Origin: Candidatus Uhrbacteria bacterium | GTDB lineage: Bacteria > Patescibacteriota > Patescibacteriia > JACQRZ01 | NCBI GenBank assembly: GCA_016209345.1 | Contig: JACQWH010000023.1 | Location: forward strand, 1 to 12,078 | Reading direction: 5' to 3' | Length of the DNA: 12,078 nt | Shown here: positions 1 through 7,800 of the stretch, piece after piece | Layout of the letters: every line of letters begins with the position of its first letter | Position numbering within the stretch: position 1 is the stretch's first letter | Notes under the pieces: model-generated | The model's database searches: none | Told to the model about the DNA's origin: nothing | The model's input: the letters and a program-made list of their open reading frames with translations, nothing else | Made by a program: the position numbers and the translations under genes

Positions 1-2
1 GG

Positions 3-107
3 TCGGGTATTTTTCTGCTGAAAAATCCCTTAGACTCGGCCCGTCGGCCTGCGTATACCCCTGTGGAGAAACACCCAAACAAGGGTTTCGTAGTTCAAAA
101 TATATAA
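3..107 (+). CDS. Possible 3' end of an upstream protein gene (partial)
   Basis: From base 3 one frame stays open for 34 codons and stops with TAA at 105-107, four bases before the ATG of the next gene. That spacing is what one expects of a co-directional upstream gene cut off by the window edge. The residues (…SARRPAYTPVEKHPNKGFVVQNI) look like a plausible protein tail, but I recognise no family and 34 codons is too few to be sure. A hairpin (ATTTTTC at 9-15 with GAAAAAT at 20-26, flanked by GGG and CCC) lies inside it. A second frame is also open across this stretch, but it continues far into the next gene and looks like a shadow. The stretch could instead be non-coding. Confidence 0.35.
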   Translation, partial: SGIFLLKNPLDSARRPAYTPVEKHPNKGFVVQNI

Positions 108-111
108 GTGT

Positions 112-1149
112 ATGGAAAAAAAAATTGATGTCAGGGAGTGGAACGGGTATATCGCGTCACAACCCCACGCTCAATTTTTGCAGAGCTGGGAGTGGGGGGC
201 ATTTCAGGAGTCGCTTGGGTTTCCCGCGCATTATATCGGCACGCGTGATGAGCGCGGGGAGATTGCTCGCTGCGCGCTTTTTCTCGAACTGCCTCTTTTC
301 GGGGGAAGGGGGTATCTCTATTGTCCGCGAGGGCCGGTTGGAGATATTTCTGACACGCTCATTGAGCGGGCGCTTGATGACTGTTTCCGGATGCGCGGCG
401 GGCCTCTTTTCCTGCGGTATGAGCCGTCCCCGGGCCAGCATATACGCAATGGAAGGAGAAGTATTTCCATTCAACCGGATCGCGAGTGGTTTCTGGACTT
501 GGCGCATACGGACGATGAACTCTCCGCGCGCATGCACCCAAAGACCCGATACAATACCCGCCTTGCGAGTAAAAAAAATGTTCAGGTCATGTCAATCGAT
601 GGCGGCATCAATCGACTCGGCCCCCACGTCGACGTGCTCTACTCATTTTTAAGCGCAACTGCTCGTCAGAAAGAATATCGGCTCCATGACAAGCCATACT
701 ATTCGTCCCTGATCACTTTTTTTTCTCAAACCGGTGTCGGGGGATGTACCCGCGAAACGCCTTCTATTCGTTTGTTTGAAGCGACATATCAGGGGGCTAT
801 CGCGGCTAGTGCCTGTATTATGTATTTTGGGGATACGGCCTATTATCTTTATGGTGGGTCGGACCACGCACTTTCCTCAACAATGGCGGCATTTGCGCTT
901 CATGTGTTTGTATGGCAAGACGCCCGAGCGAGAGGGTACCGATACTATAACTTTGGCGGTATTGCCCCCGAGGGCTGCGATCGGCATCCGCTGTCCGGCA
1001 CTACACGGTTCAAAATTGGTTTTGGAGGTGAACACATTTTGTATCCGGGAACCTATGACATGGTGTTGCACTATCCCGAATATATGATATATCAGGTGGG
1101 GCGCCAATTTTGGCGCATATTCAACCGCGTTAATGCCGCCGTAGTTTAA
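112..1149 (+). CDS. FemAB-family peptidoglycan aminoacyltransferase (lipid II interpeptide bridge type)
   Basis: This 345-aa protein resembles FemA/FemB/FemX enzymes, which use aminoacyl-tRNA to add amino acids to the stem peptide of lipid II on the cytoplasmic face of the membrane. Visible family hallmarks are FLQSWEWGAFQ at residues 22-32, a KTRYNTRLASKKNV segment at 144-157, YLYGGSD near 245-251, and the second-GNAT-fold signature YYNFGGIAPEG near 278-288 followed by TRFKIGFGG. The length suits a FemX-like two-GNAT enzyme without the long coiled-coil arm of staphylococcal FemA. No signal peptide is seen, as expected for a cytosolic enzyme. The ATG at 112 fits the usual family N-terminus, but no Shine-Dalgarno sequence precedes it. 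Its stop codon lies inside the following tRNA gene. Which amino acid it adds, and to which acceptor, cannot be told from sequence. Confidence 0.88.
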   Translation: MEKKIDVREWNGYIASQPHAQFLQSWEWGAFQESLGFPAHYIGTRDERGEIARCALFLELPLFGGRGYLYCPRGPVGDISDTLIERALDDCFRMRGGPLFLRYEPSPGQHIRNGRRSISIQPDREWFLDLAHTDDELSARMHPKTRYNTRLASKKNVQVMSIDGGINRLGPHVDVLYSFLSATARQKEYRLHDKPYYSSLITFFSQTGVGGCTRETPSIRLFEATYQGAIAASACIMYFGDTAYYLYGGSDHALSSTMAAFALHVFVWQDARARGYRYYNFGGIAPEGCDRHPLSGTTRFKIGFGGEHILYPGTYDMVLHYPEYMIYQVGRQFWRIFNRVNAAVV

Positions 1150-1206
1150 CGGATAGAATGCCTCCCTCCGAAGGAGGTGGTGCAGGTTCAATTCCTGCCG
1201 GTGGCA
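1135..1206 (+). tRNA. tRNA-Arg, anticodon CCG
   Basis: A full cloverleaf folds by eye. The acceptor stem GCCGCCG (1135-1141) pairs with CGGTGGC (1199-1205), with one G-T pair. The D-arm is GTTT (1144-1147) with GAAT (1156-1159) around an AACGGATA loop. The anticodon stem CCTCC (1161-1165) pairs with GGAGG (1173-1177), and the loop CTCCGAA gives anticodon CCG at 1168-1170, which reads the arginine codon CGG. The T-stem GCAGG (1182-1186) pairs with CCTGC (1194-1198) around TTCAATT. The variable loop is 4 nt and the discriminator is A1206. CCA is not encoded, so a CCA-adding enzyme is implied. The first 15 bases overlap the end of the upstream CDS. Confidence 0.95.
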
Positions 1207-1228
1207 AGTGAACGAAGCGTGTATGAAT

Positions 1229-1237
1229 TGTGGATAA
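1229..1237 (-). promoter_or_regulatory. Consensus DnaA box (TTATCCACA)
   Basis: TGTGGATAA on the + strand is the exact complement of TTATCCACA, the strong DnaA-box form known from E. coli oriC. A one-mismatch relative (AGTGCATAA) lies at 1306-1314 in the same AT-rich spacer. A single perfect box of this degeneracy is expected by chance fairly often in 12 kb, so DnaA binding is only a suggestion. Confidence 0.3.
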
Positions 1238-1346
1238 CATGTGCATTTCTCGGGCTTTTTGTTGATACATAAAATGATTCAACGTACTATTTTGTATTAT
1301 TTTATAGTGCATAACAGGAACTTTTTGTTTTTATTTGCTGGTTTTA

Positions 1347-1375
1347 TGGCTTTTTTCGGTATTTTGTGCTATACT
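1347..1375 (+). promoter_or_regulatory. Upstream rpoB promoter P1 (extended -10)
   Basis: TATACT at 1370-1375 matches the -10 consensus at 5 of 6 positions and is preceded by TGC, an extended -10. The -35 at the 17-bp position (TGGCTT, 1347-1352) is poor. It sits in T-rich DNA. Initiation would fall near 1382. The inverted repeat AAGAC/GTCTT (1377-1381 and 1387-1391) lies between this promoter and the next and overlaps the -35 of P2. Confidence 0.5.
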
Positions 1376-1389
1376 AAAGACGTGAGGTC

Positions 1390-1417
1390 TTGACAACGCC
1401 TATTTTTGTGGTATCCT
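1390..1417 (+). promoter_or_regulatory. Main rpoB promoter P2
   Basis: A perfect -35 TTGACA (1390-1395) is separated by 16 bp from TATCCT (1412-1417), which has a TGG extended -10 just upstream. This is the strongest sigma-70-type promoter visible in the window. It predicts a start near 1424 and a 5' leader of about 237 nt before the rpoB ATG. Confidence 0.65.
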
Positions 1418-1431
1418 TTAAAGATATTTCT

Positions 1432-1468
1432 GAGATGCATTTCAAAACCCCTGCTCATTTTGCATCTC
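1432..1468 (+). promoter_or_regulatory. Leader inverted repeat 1, with competing partner
   Basis: GAGATGCA (1432-1439) and TGCATCTC (1461-1468) form an 8-bp perfect stem around a 21-nt loop, close to the predicted P2 start. The overlapping CTCCC (1466-1470) can instead pair with GGGAG (1496-1500), so the two pairings exclude each other. That is a pattern seen in attenuator leaders, but no ligand or protein is identified. Confidence 0.4.
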
Positions 1469-1530
1469 CCGATCTCTTGTAAAACAAAACACCATGGGAG
1501 CATTTTAGAGAATAGAGGGTTATGTAGAAG

Positions 1531-1562
1531 TCACCGCCTGCAAAAGCCGGTGAAATTTTTTT
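1531..1562 (+). terminator. Terminator-like hairpin in the rpoB leader
   Basis: TCACCG (1531-1536) pairs with CGGTGA (1548-1553) around an 11-nt loop in which two more pairs are possible. AA and then seven T (1556-1562) follow. This has intrinsic-terminator shape and lies about 100 bases before the rpoB start and over 100 bases after P2. It could attenuate rpoBC transcription or end a short leader RNA. The stem is modest, so readthrough would be expected. Confidence 0.5.
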
Positions 1563-1593
1563 GTTTTAATCAGCCCCTTTTTGAAACAATGCG

Positions 1594-1613
1594 CGCCGCC
1601 AGTCCACGCGGCG
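1594..1613 (+). repeat. GC-rich hairpin before the rpoB start
   Basis: CGCCGC (1594-1599) pairs with GCGGCG (1608-1613) around an 8-nt loop. The following bases to the start codon are AT-rich, without a Shine-Dalgarno sequence. The stem would be in mRNA from either promoter and could affect ribosome access. It also argues against starting translation at the in-frame ATG at 1589, which it would bury. Confidence 0.4.
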
Positions 1614-1660
1614 TCCCCTCGCGCGAACCTGATCCGTTTTTTTGTACACATCAAAAAATT

Positions 1661-4600
1661 ATGGCGCAGCAAAAATCACGCAGTTTTTTCACCAGCAAAC
1701 ATGATGTTATTCCGCTACCGCACCTGATAGAGGTGCAGCTTGATTCGTTTAAATGGTTTATCGAATCGGGCTTGCGTGAGTTGCTTGATGAGGTTTCGCC
1801 CATTTGCGATTTTACCGGTCGGGATCTTGAGCTGTCGTTTTTGGATTATTATTTTGACGAACCTAAATTTGATCAGGCGACCACGCTGTCAAAAAATCTT
1901 ACCTATGAGGCGGCGCTGTGGGTGAAGTCCCGCCTTGAGAACAAGCGCACCAATGAAGTAAAGGATCAGGATATTTATCTGGGCGACTTTCCGCTCATGA
2001 CCGATCGCGGGACGTTTATTGTGAACGGAGTTGAACGCGTCGTCGTTTCTCAGCTCATTCGTTCGGCCGGCGTGTTTTTTTCATCCCAGACCTATCGCGG
2101 GTCGGATCGCCGATGGTATGGGGCAAAGCTTATTCCCAACCGCGGGGCGTGGCTTGAATTTGAAACGGATGAAAATGATGTCATTTCGGTAAAAATAGAT
2201 CGGAAACGAAAAGTGCCCGTGACGACCCTTCTGCGCGCGCTTGGGTTTGGCGGCGACGAGGAAATTCGAAAAGCATTTCGCGATATTGATTCGCATCCCG
2301 AGCATCAGTTTGTCGAAGCAACCCTGAGCAAAGATATCGCGGCCGATGAAGTGAGCGGTCTTGTCGAGGTGTACAAGCGCATTCGCCCCGGGGACTTGGC
2401 GACGCCCGATAACGCCCGCCAGCTTATCCATGATATGTTTTTCCGGTTTGACAGGTATGACTTGGGCCGCGTGGGCAGGCATAAGATGAACCAGCGATTT
2501 GCGTTGAATTTTTCAACGAAAGAAAAAGACGATCGCGTATTAAAACTTGAAGATATCGTCGCCGTCGTACGGGAAATTATTTCGTACAATCTTTCTCAGG
2601 CGGACCCGGATGATATTGACCATCTCGGCAATCGTCGCATTCGCGGTGTCGGCGAGCTTATTCAGAACAGGTTTCGCATCGGGCTGGAACGGATGAAGCG
2701 CATTATCAAAGATCGGATGAGTACGCTTGACATTGGGACGCTGACCCCGACACGGCTGATTAACGCACGGCCGGTCATCATCGCGGTGAAGGAGTTTTTC
2801 ATGTCATCGCAACTCTCTCAATTTATGGATCAGACAAATCCGCTCTCAGAGCTGGAACACAAGCGGCGCATATCGGCCCTTGGCCCCGGGGGATTGAGCA
2901 GAGAACGCGCCGGATTTGAGGTGCGCGACGTGCACCCCACTCACTATGGGCGCATTTGTCCTATCGCAACGCCGGAAGGGCCGAATATCGGATTGGTTGG
3001 TCACCTGGCATCGTACGCGCGCCTCAATGAATTCGGATTTATGGAAACGCCGTTCCGCAAAGTTGTCGCGGACAAACAAGGGAAAAAGCGCGTCACCGAC
3101 AATGTTGAATATCTTGACGCGTTTACCGAAGAGCGCTATGTGACTACGGCGGCAACAGCGCCGGTGGACGACAAAGGATATTTTATCGAAGGAAAAGCAG
3201 AGGTTCGCAAATACGGTCAGCCGGCGCTTGCATCTGTTGATGAGGTGGAATATACCGACGTTGCCCCAAACCAGATTGTAAGCGTTTCCACGTCGCTCAT
3301 TCCGTTTTTGGAGCACGATGATGCGGCGCGCGCGCTTATGGGCTCCAATATGCAGAGGCAGGCAGTACCGCTTATCCGTCCCCAGGCGCCGGTTGTCGGT
3401 ACCGGCGTTGAACAGCGCGCGGCCTATGACTCCGGGCGCGTTCTCATTTCCAAACATGCAGGGTCTGTCGTGGGTGTCGAGGCGGATCAAATCAGTATTC
3501 AGACAGACGGTGGAGAGGTGGTTGACTATGCGCTTGAAAAATTCTTGCGGTCGAACGCGTCGACGTGCTTGAACCAAAAACCGGTCGTGGCAAAGGGCGA
3601 CACTGTTCGTGCGGGGGATGTCCTTGCCGACGGCCCGGCAACCGAGAACGGCGAACTGGCATTGGGCCAAAATGTTCTGGTCGCATTCATGTCGTGGGAA
3701 CTCGGAAACTACGAAGACGCCATTCTTATTTCTGAGCGTCTTGTGCATGACGACCGTTTTACCTCAACGCATATTGAAAACTATTCCATAGCCGTTCGCG
3801 ACACCAAGCTGGGGCCCGAAGTCATTACCCGCGACATTCCAAACGTGAGCGAAGAAAAGCTGAAAGATCTCGATGAAGACGGAATCGTGCGCATCGGCGC
3901 AGAGGTCTCATCGGGGGATATATTGGTTGGAAAGATTACGCCGAAAGGAGAGACCGAGCTTTCGCCGGAAGAAAAGTTGTTGAGGGCGATTTTTGGAGAG
4001 AAGGCAAAAGACATCCGCGACTCCTCGCTCTATCTTGAACACGGAGAGCATGGCAAAGTCATTGACGTGAAAATATTTTCCCGTGAGAACGGCGACAAGC
4101 TCCAGGCGGGCGTCCTGAAGACCGTTCAGGTGACCGTTGCCCATCTTCGCAAGATCCAGGTGGGGGACAAAATGGCCGGCCGCCATGGGAACAAAGGCGT
4201 CATTTCGCGCGTTGTTCCGCTCGAAGATATGCCGGTCATGGAAGACGGGCGTTCCGTTGATATTATCCTCAGTCCGCTGGGCGTCATCTCTCGCATGAAT
4301 CTTGGGCAAATTCTTGAAACGCATCTGGGCATGGCTGCGCATAAGCTCGGCATCACTGCTGCAACGCCGCCGCTCGACGGGATTGCGGAAGAGACCATCA
4401 AAGAACTTTTGGAAAAGGCGGGCTTTACCACTGACGGCAAGCACCACCTTATCGACGGACGTACCGGCGAACCGTTTAAGGAAAAAACTGTTGTCGGGTT
4501 TATGTATATGATGAAGCTCATTCATATGGTCGAAGACAAGATTCATCAGCGATCCATCGGCCCGTATTCTCTTATTACCCAGCAGCCGCTTGGAGGAAAA

Positions 4601-4888
4601 GCCCAGTCCGGCGGACAGCGCTTTGGAGAGATGGAGGTATGGGCGCTGGAGGCGTACGGCGCGGCGCATACGCTTCAGGAAATCCTGACCATCAAGTCCG
4701 ACGATGTCATTGGCCGATCGAAAGCGTATGAATCGATTATCAAAGGCGATCCGATAAAGAAGCTCAATGTTCCCGAAGCGTTTAATGTCTTGGTGCGCGA
4801 GCTGAAAGGACTGGGTCTGGATGTGGAGCTTATGAAGCCGCAGCATGAAGCGTCCGAAGAGGGCCGTGAAGAAGACCGTAATTCATAG
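1661..4888 (+). CDS. rpoB: DNA-directed RNA polymerase subunit beta
   Basis: The beta subunit forms half of the RNA polymerase core with RpoC and holds the rifampicin pocket. At 1075 aa it is shorter than E. coli beta (1342) and lacks the large lineage-specific insertions. The rifampicin region SSQLSQFMDQTNPLSE continues to HKRRISALGPGG (residues 382-410). D390, H400, R403 and S405 match E. coli D516, H526, R529 and S531; only N518 is replaced by T392. The catalytic-centre block GDKMAGRHGNKG is at 835-846, with K837 and K845 equivalent to E. coli K1065 and K1073. The C-terminus has GGQRFGEMEVWALEAYGAAH, which docks on RpoC, then a short acidic tail. ATG 1661 is chosen because the family-like N-terminus begins there. 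An in-frame ATG at 1589 is possible but adds unrelated residues. No Shine-Dalgarno sequence is seen. rpoC follows 8 bases after the TAG stop. Confidence 0.98.
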   Translation: MAQQKSRSFFTSKHDVIPLPHLIEVQLDSFKWFIESGLRELLDEVSPICDFTGRDLELSFLDYYFDEPKFDQATTLSKNLTYEAALWVKSRLENKRTNEVKDQDIYLGDFPLMTDRGTFIVNGVERVVVSQLIRSAGVFFSSQTYRGSDRRWYGAKLIPNRGAWLEFETDENDVISVKIDRKRKVPVTTLLRALGFGGDEEIRKAFRDIDSHPEHQFVEATLSKDIAADEVSGLVEVYKRIRPGDLATPDNARQLIHDMFFRFDRYDLGRVGRHKMNQRFALNFSTKEKDDRVLKLEDIVAVVREIISYNLSQADPDDIDHLGNRRIRGVGELIQNRFRIGLERMKRIIKDRMSTLDIGTLTPTRLINARPVIIAVKEFFMSSQLSQFMDQTNPLSELEHKRRISALGPGGLSRERAGFEVRDVHPTHYGRICPIATPEGPNIGLVGHLASYARLNEFGFMETPFRKVVADKQGKKRVTDNVEYLDAFTEERYVTTAATAPVDDKGYFIEGKAEVRKYGQPALASVDEVEYTDVAPNQIVSVSTSLIPFLEHDDAARALMGSNMQRQAVPLIRPQAPVVGTGVEQRAAYDSGRVLISKHAGSVVGVEADQISIQTDGGEVVDYALEKFLRSNASTCLNQKPVVAKGDTVRAGDVLADGPATENGELALGQNVLVAFMSWELGNYEDAILISERLVHDDRFTSTHIENYSIAVRDTKLGPEVITRDIPNVSEEKLKDLDEDGIVRIGAEVSSGDILVGKITPKGETELSPEEKLLRAIFGEKAKDIRDSSLYLEHGEHGKVIDVKIFSRENGDKLQAGVLKTVQVTVAHLRKIQVGDKMAGRHGNKGVISRVVPLEDMPVMEDGRSVDIILSPLGVISRMNLGQILETHLGMAAHKLGITAATPPLDGIAEETIKELLEKAGFTTDGKHHLIDGRTGEPFKEKTVVGFMYMMKLIHMVEDKIHQRSIGPYSLITQQPLGGKAQSGGQRFGEMEVWALEAYGAAHTLQEILTIKSDDVIGRSKAYESIIKGDPIKKLNVPEAFNVLVRELKGLGLDVELMKPQHEASEEGREEDRNS

Positions 4889-4896
4889 TATTCATT

Positions 4897-7800
4897 ATGC
4901 ACGGAGAAGAACGCAAGGATTCAATTCAGGCATTTGATTTCAAGGGCATTCGGCTGAAAGTCGCATCGGCCCAAGACATGCTGCGCTGGTCGTACGGCGA
5001 AGTGACCAGACCCGAAACAATCAACTACCGCACGCAGCGGCCGGAAAAAGACGGATTGTTTTCCGAGCGCATTTTCGGACCGACAAAGGACTGGGAATGC
5101 TATTGTGGAAAATACAAAAAAATTCGATACAAGGGAATCATTTGCGACAAGTGCGGCGTGGAAGTGACGCGATCGATTGTTCGACGTGAACGCATGGGGC
5201 ATATCACGCTTGCCACCCCCGTTTCGCACATCTGGTTTTTACGCGGAGTCCCTTCGAAAATCGGCTTGGCGCTTGATATGTCCGTTCAAAATCTTGAACG
5301 AGTCATTTATTTCGCAAACTTTATCATCACCGACGTCAATGAAGAAATGAAAACCCAGACGGTGGGACATGTTCGGGAAGAATACAAAACCGCAAAAAAG
5401 AATTTTGAAAACGAATGTAATGGAAAAGTGAACGCGCTGCGTTCACAGCAGGCAGCCGCGGCAAAAACAGAGAGCGCCTCTCTGGAAAAACAAATCACCT
5501 CTCTGCTTGCCCAGCGCGACAAGGAGCTCGTGGCGCTTGAGGAGAATCTGCGCATGGTGGAGGACGATATCAAGAGCATCAAGCCGATGGTCATCTTAAG
5601 TGAAAGCAGGTATCGGGATTTTTCACTTTCCTACGGCCATCTTTTTGAAGCGGCGATCGGAGCGGAAGCGATACGCAAGCTGCTGGAGCGCATTGACGTA
5701 AAGGCGTTGGAAGAATCGCTGCGCGCAGACATTGAACGTGCACAAGGGCTGAAGCGGGAGAAGCTTGTCCGACGGGCAAAGCTCATCAAGAGCTTCATGA
5801 ATAACGGCGTGCGCCTCGAGTCCATGATTATGACCGTCGTTCCCATCATTCCTCCCGACCTGCGCCCGATGGTTGCGCTGGACGGAGGACGTTTTGCGAC
5901 GTCGGATTTGAATGATTTGTACCGGCGAGTCATCAACCGGAACAACCGCCTCAAACAGCTTATTGAGCTGAAAGCGCCGGAGGTGATTTGCAGAAATGAG
6001 AAGCGCATGCTTCAGGAAGCGGTTGACGCGTTTATTGATAACTCGGCGCGCCATGGGAAGACGGTCATGGCATCGACCGGACAAAAGCGGACACTGAAGT
6101 CGCTTGCCGATATGTTGAAAGGAAAACGTGGTCGTTTTCGCCAAAACCTTCTTGGCAAGCGCATCGACTATTCCGGTCGCAGCGTCATCGTTGTCGGACC
6201 GTCGCTGAAGCTTCACCAATGCGGGTTGCCCAAGAGCATGGCGCTTGATTTGTTCAAACCGTTTGTCATGAGTCGGCTTATTGCGCAGGGAGAGGTCTAC
6301 AATGTTCGCAGTGCGTCACGGTATATTGAAACGGGACGTGATGAAGTATGGGATATTCTGGAAGATATTGTCAAAGACGCATTTGTGCTTTTGAATCGCG
6401 CGCCAACGCTGCATCGTCTCGGCATCCAGGCCTTCAAACCGATTTTGATCGAAGGCAAGGCCATTCAGGTTCATCCGCTGGTGTGTCCGGCGTTCAACGC
6501 CGACTTTGACGGCGACCAAATGGCGGTGCATGTTCCGCTTTCTCAAGAAGCGCGCAAGGAAGCATCCGAGATTATGCTGTCATCGCACAACTTGTTAAAG
6601 CCGGCAAGCGGACACCCTATCGCCGTTCCGCAACAGGACATCGTATGGGGCGCGTTCTATATGACCTATACGCTCGACGCCGAGGGCCCCAAGACGCAGG
6701 AGAAAATGAAGAAGTTTTGCCATGAAAACGAAGCGGTGTCAGGATACCTGCTGAAATTCATCGACCTGCAAGAGCGCATTCTTGTCCGATTCGGCGAGAC
6801 GACAATGCAGCGAATGAACGAAGCGGATCGCGACCAGCCGCGCGTCGAGACCACCGTCGGACGCATTCTGTTTAATAAGATTTTGCCGACTGAACTGCCG
6901 TTTTATAACACCCGTATTGATAAAAAAATGATGGGAGAAATTGTTTTGACGGCGCTTGAACGATGCGGCATTGAGAATACCGCAAAAATGCTTGATAACA
7001 TCAAAGAGGTCTGCGCAAAATATCTGACCGACTCGGGACTCTCCTTCGGTATGGATGACATTCCGGTTCTCCCCGAAAAGGGAGCTCTTATCAAAGATGC
7101 GGAGAACCGCATCGACGAGGTGCAGAACCAGTATGATAATGGACTGCTCACCTTCCAGGAGCGGAAGAGCAAAGTCATCGCCGTCTGGACCGAAACGCGC
7201 GAGAAGGTTTCCCGGCTTTCGAAAACATCCCTGCCCAATGAGGGCTCGGTCTATTCCATTATCGAGTCCGGTGCTCGCGGAACATGGGCGCAGCTGAACC
7301 AGATTATCGGCATGAAGGGGCTTGTGACGAATCCGCTTGGCGAAACGATAGAGCTTGCCGTTAAGGGGAGCTTCAAAGAGGGCCTTGGCGTTCTTGAATA
7401 TTTCATTTCAACGCATGGCGCCCGAAAGGGATTGGTTGATACGGCTTTGCGCACGTCCAACGCGGGGTATCTGACGCGGCGCCTGGTTGATGTTGCGCAA
7501 GACGTTGTCGTCAATGAGAGCGATTGTCTTGATAGGGAAGGAATGGTCATTACGAAGCAGGAATGCGACGCGATAGACGTCGATTTTTATGATCGTCTTT
7601 TCGGGCGCACCTGTTCGCAGGAGATTGCCGATACGCAAGGCGACGTTCTCGTAAAGCGGAATGAAATTTTTACAAAAGAAGTGGTCAAGCGCATACGCGA
7701 AGCGGGGGTGGAAAACGTGCGAATTCGTTCGCTCTTGTCATGCCGCGCTGTTCGAGGTGTATGCCAGAAATGCTACGGGTTGGACCTTGCGTATAGTACG

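Larger units (their letters stand above)
1207..1660. other. 454-base non-coding region and rpoB leader
   Basis: No convincing gene lies here. The first half (about 1207-1380) is AT-rich and carries a consensus DnaA box. The second half holds two promoters and a leader of roughly 240-280 nt with several inverted repeats, described separately. The rpoB frame is open upstream as far as 1406, but that extension overlaps the promoter and lacks RpoB-like residues. No clear terminator follows the tRNA; GGGCTTTTT near 1252-1260 has no good upstream stem. Confidence 0.7.

Noticed and set aside
1..60. Possible structured RNA (tmRNA or RNase P fragment) at the window start
   Set aside because: The hairpin at 5-29 is real, but no conserved tmRNA, RNase P or SRP RNA sequence block could be recognised.
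125..652. Open + frame overlapping the FemAB-like gene and reaching back to base 2
   Set aside because: It overlaps a gene with clear family motifs, and its Arg/Ser/Cys-rich translation matches nothing I recognise; it is a shadow frame.
1207..1380. Chromosomal replication origin
   Set aside because: There is only one perfect DnaA box and one near match, no dnaA or dnaN gene nearby, and no cluster of boxes, so AT-richness alone is not enough.
1406..1660. N-terminal extension of RpoB from a TTG at 1406 or ATG at 1589
   Set aside because: The TTG lies inside the P2 promoter upstream of the predicted transcript start. Neither extension looks like RpoB, and the 1589 start would sit at a GC-rich hairpin.
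2846..4846. Long minus-strand open frames opposite rpoB (about 300 and 312 codons)
   Set aside because: They lie wholly antisense to strongly conserved rpoB, have no family motifs, and are expected from the codon bias of the coding strand.
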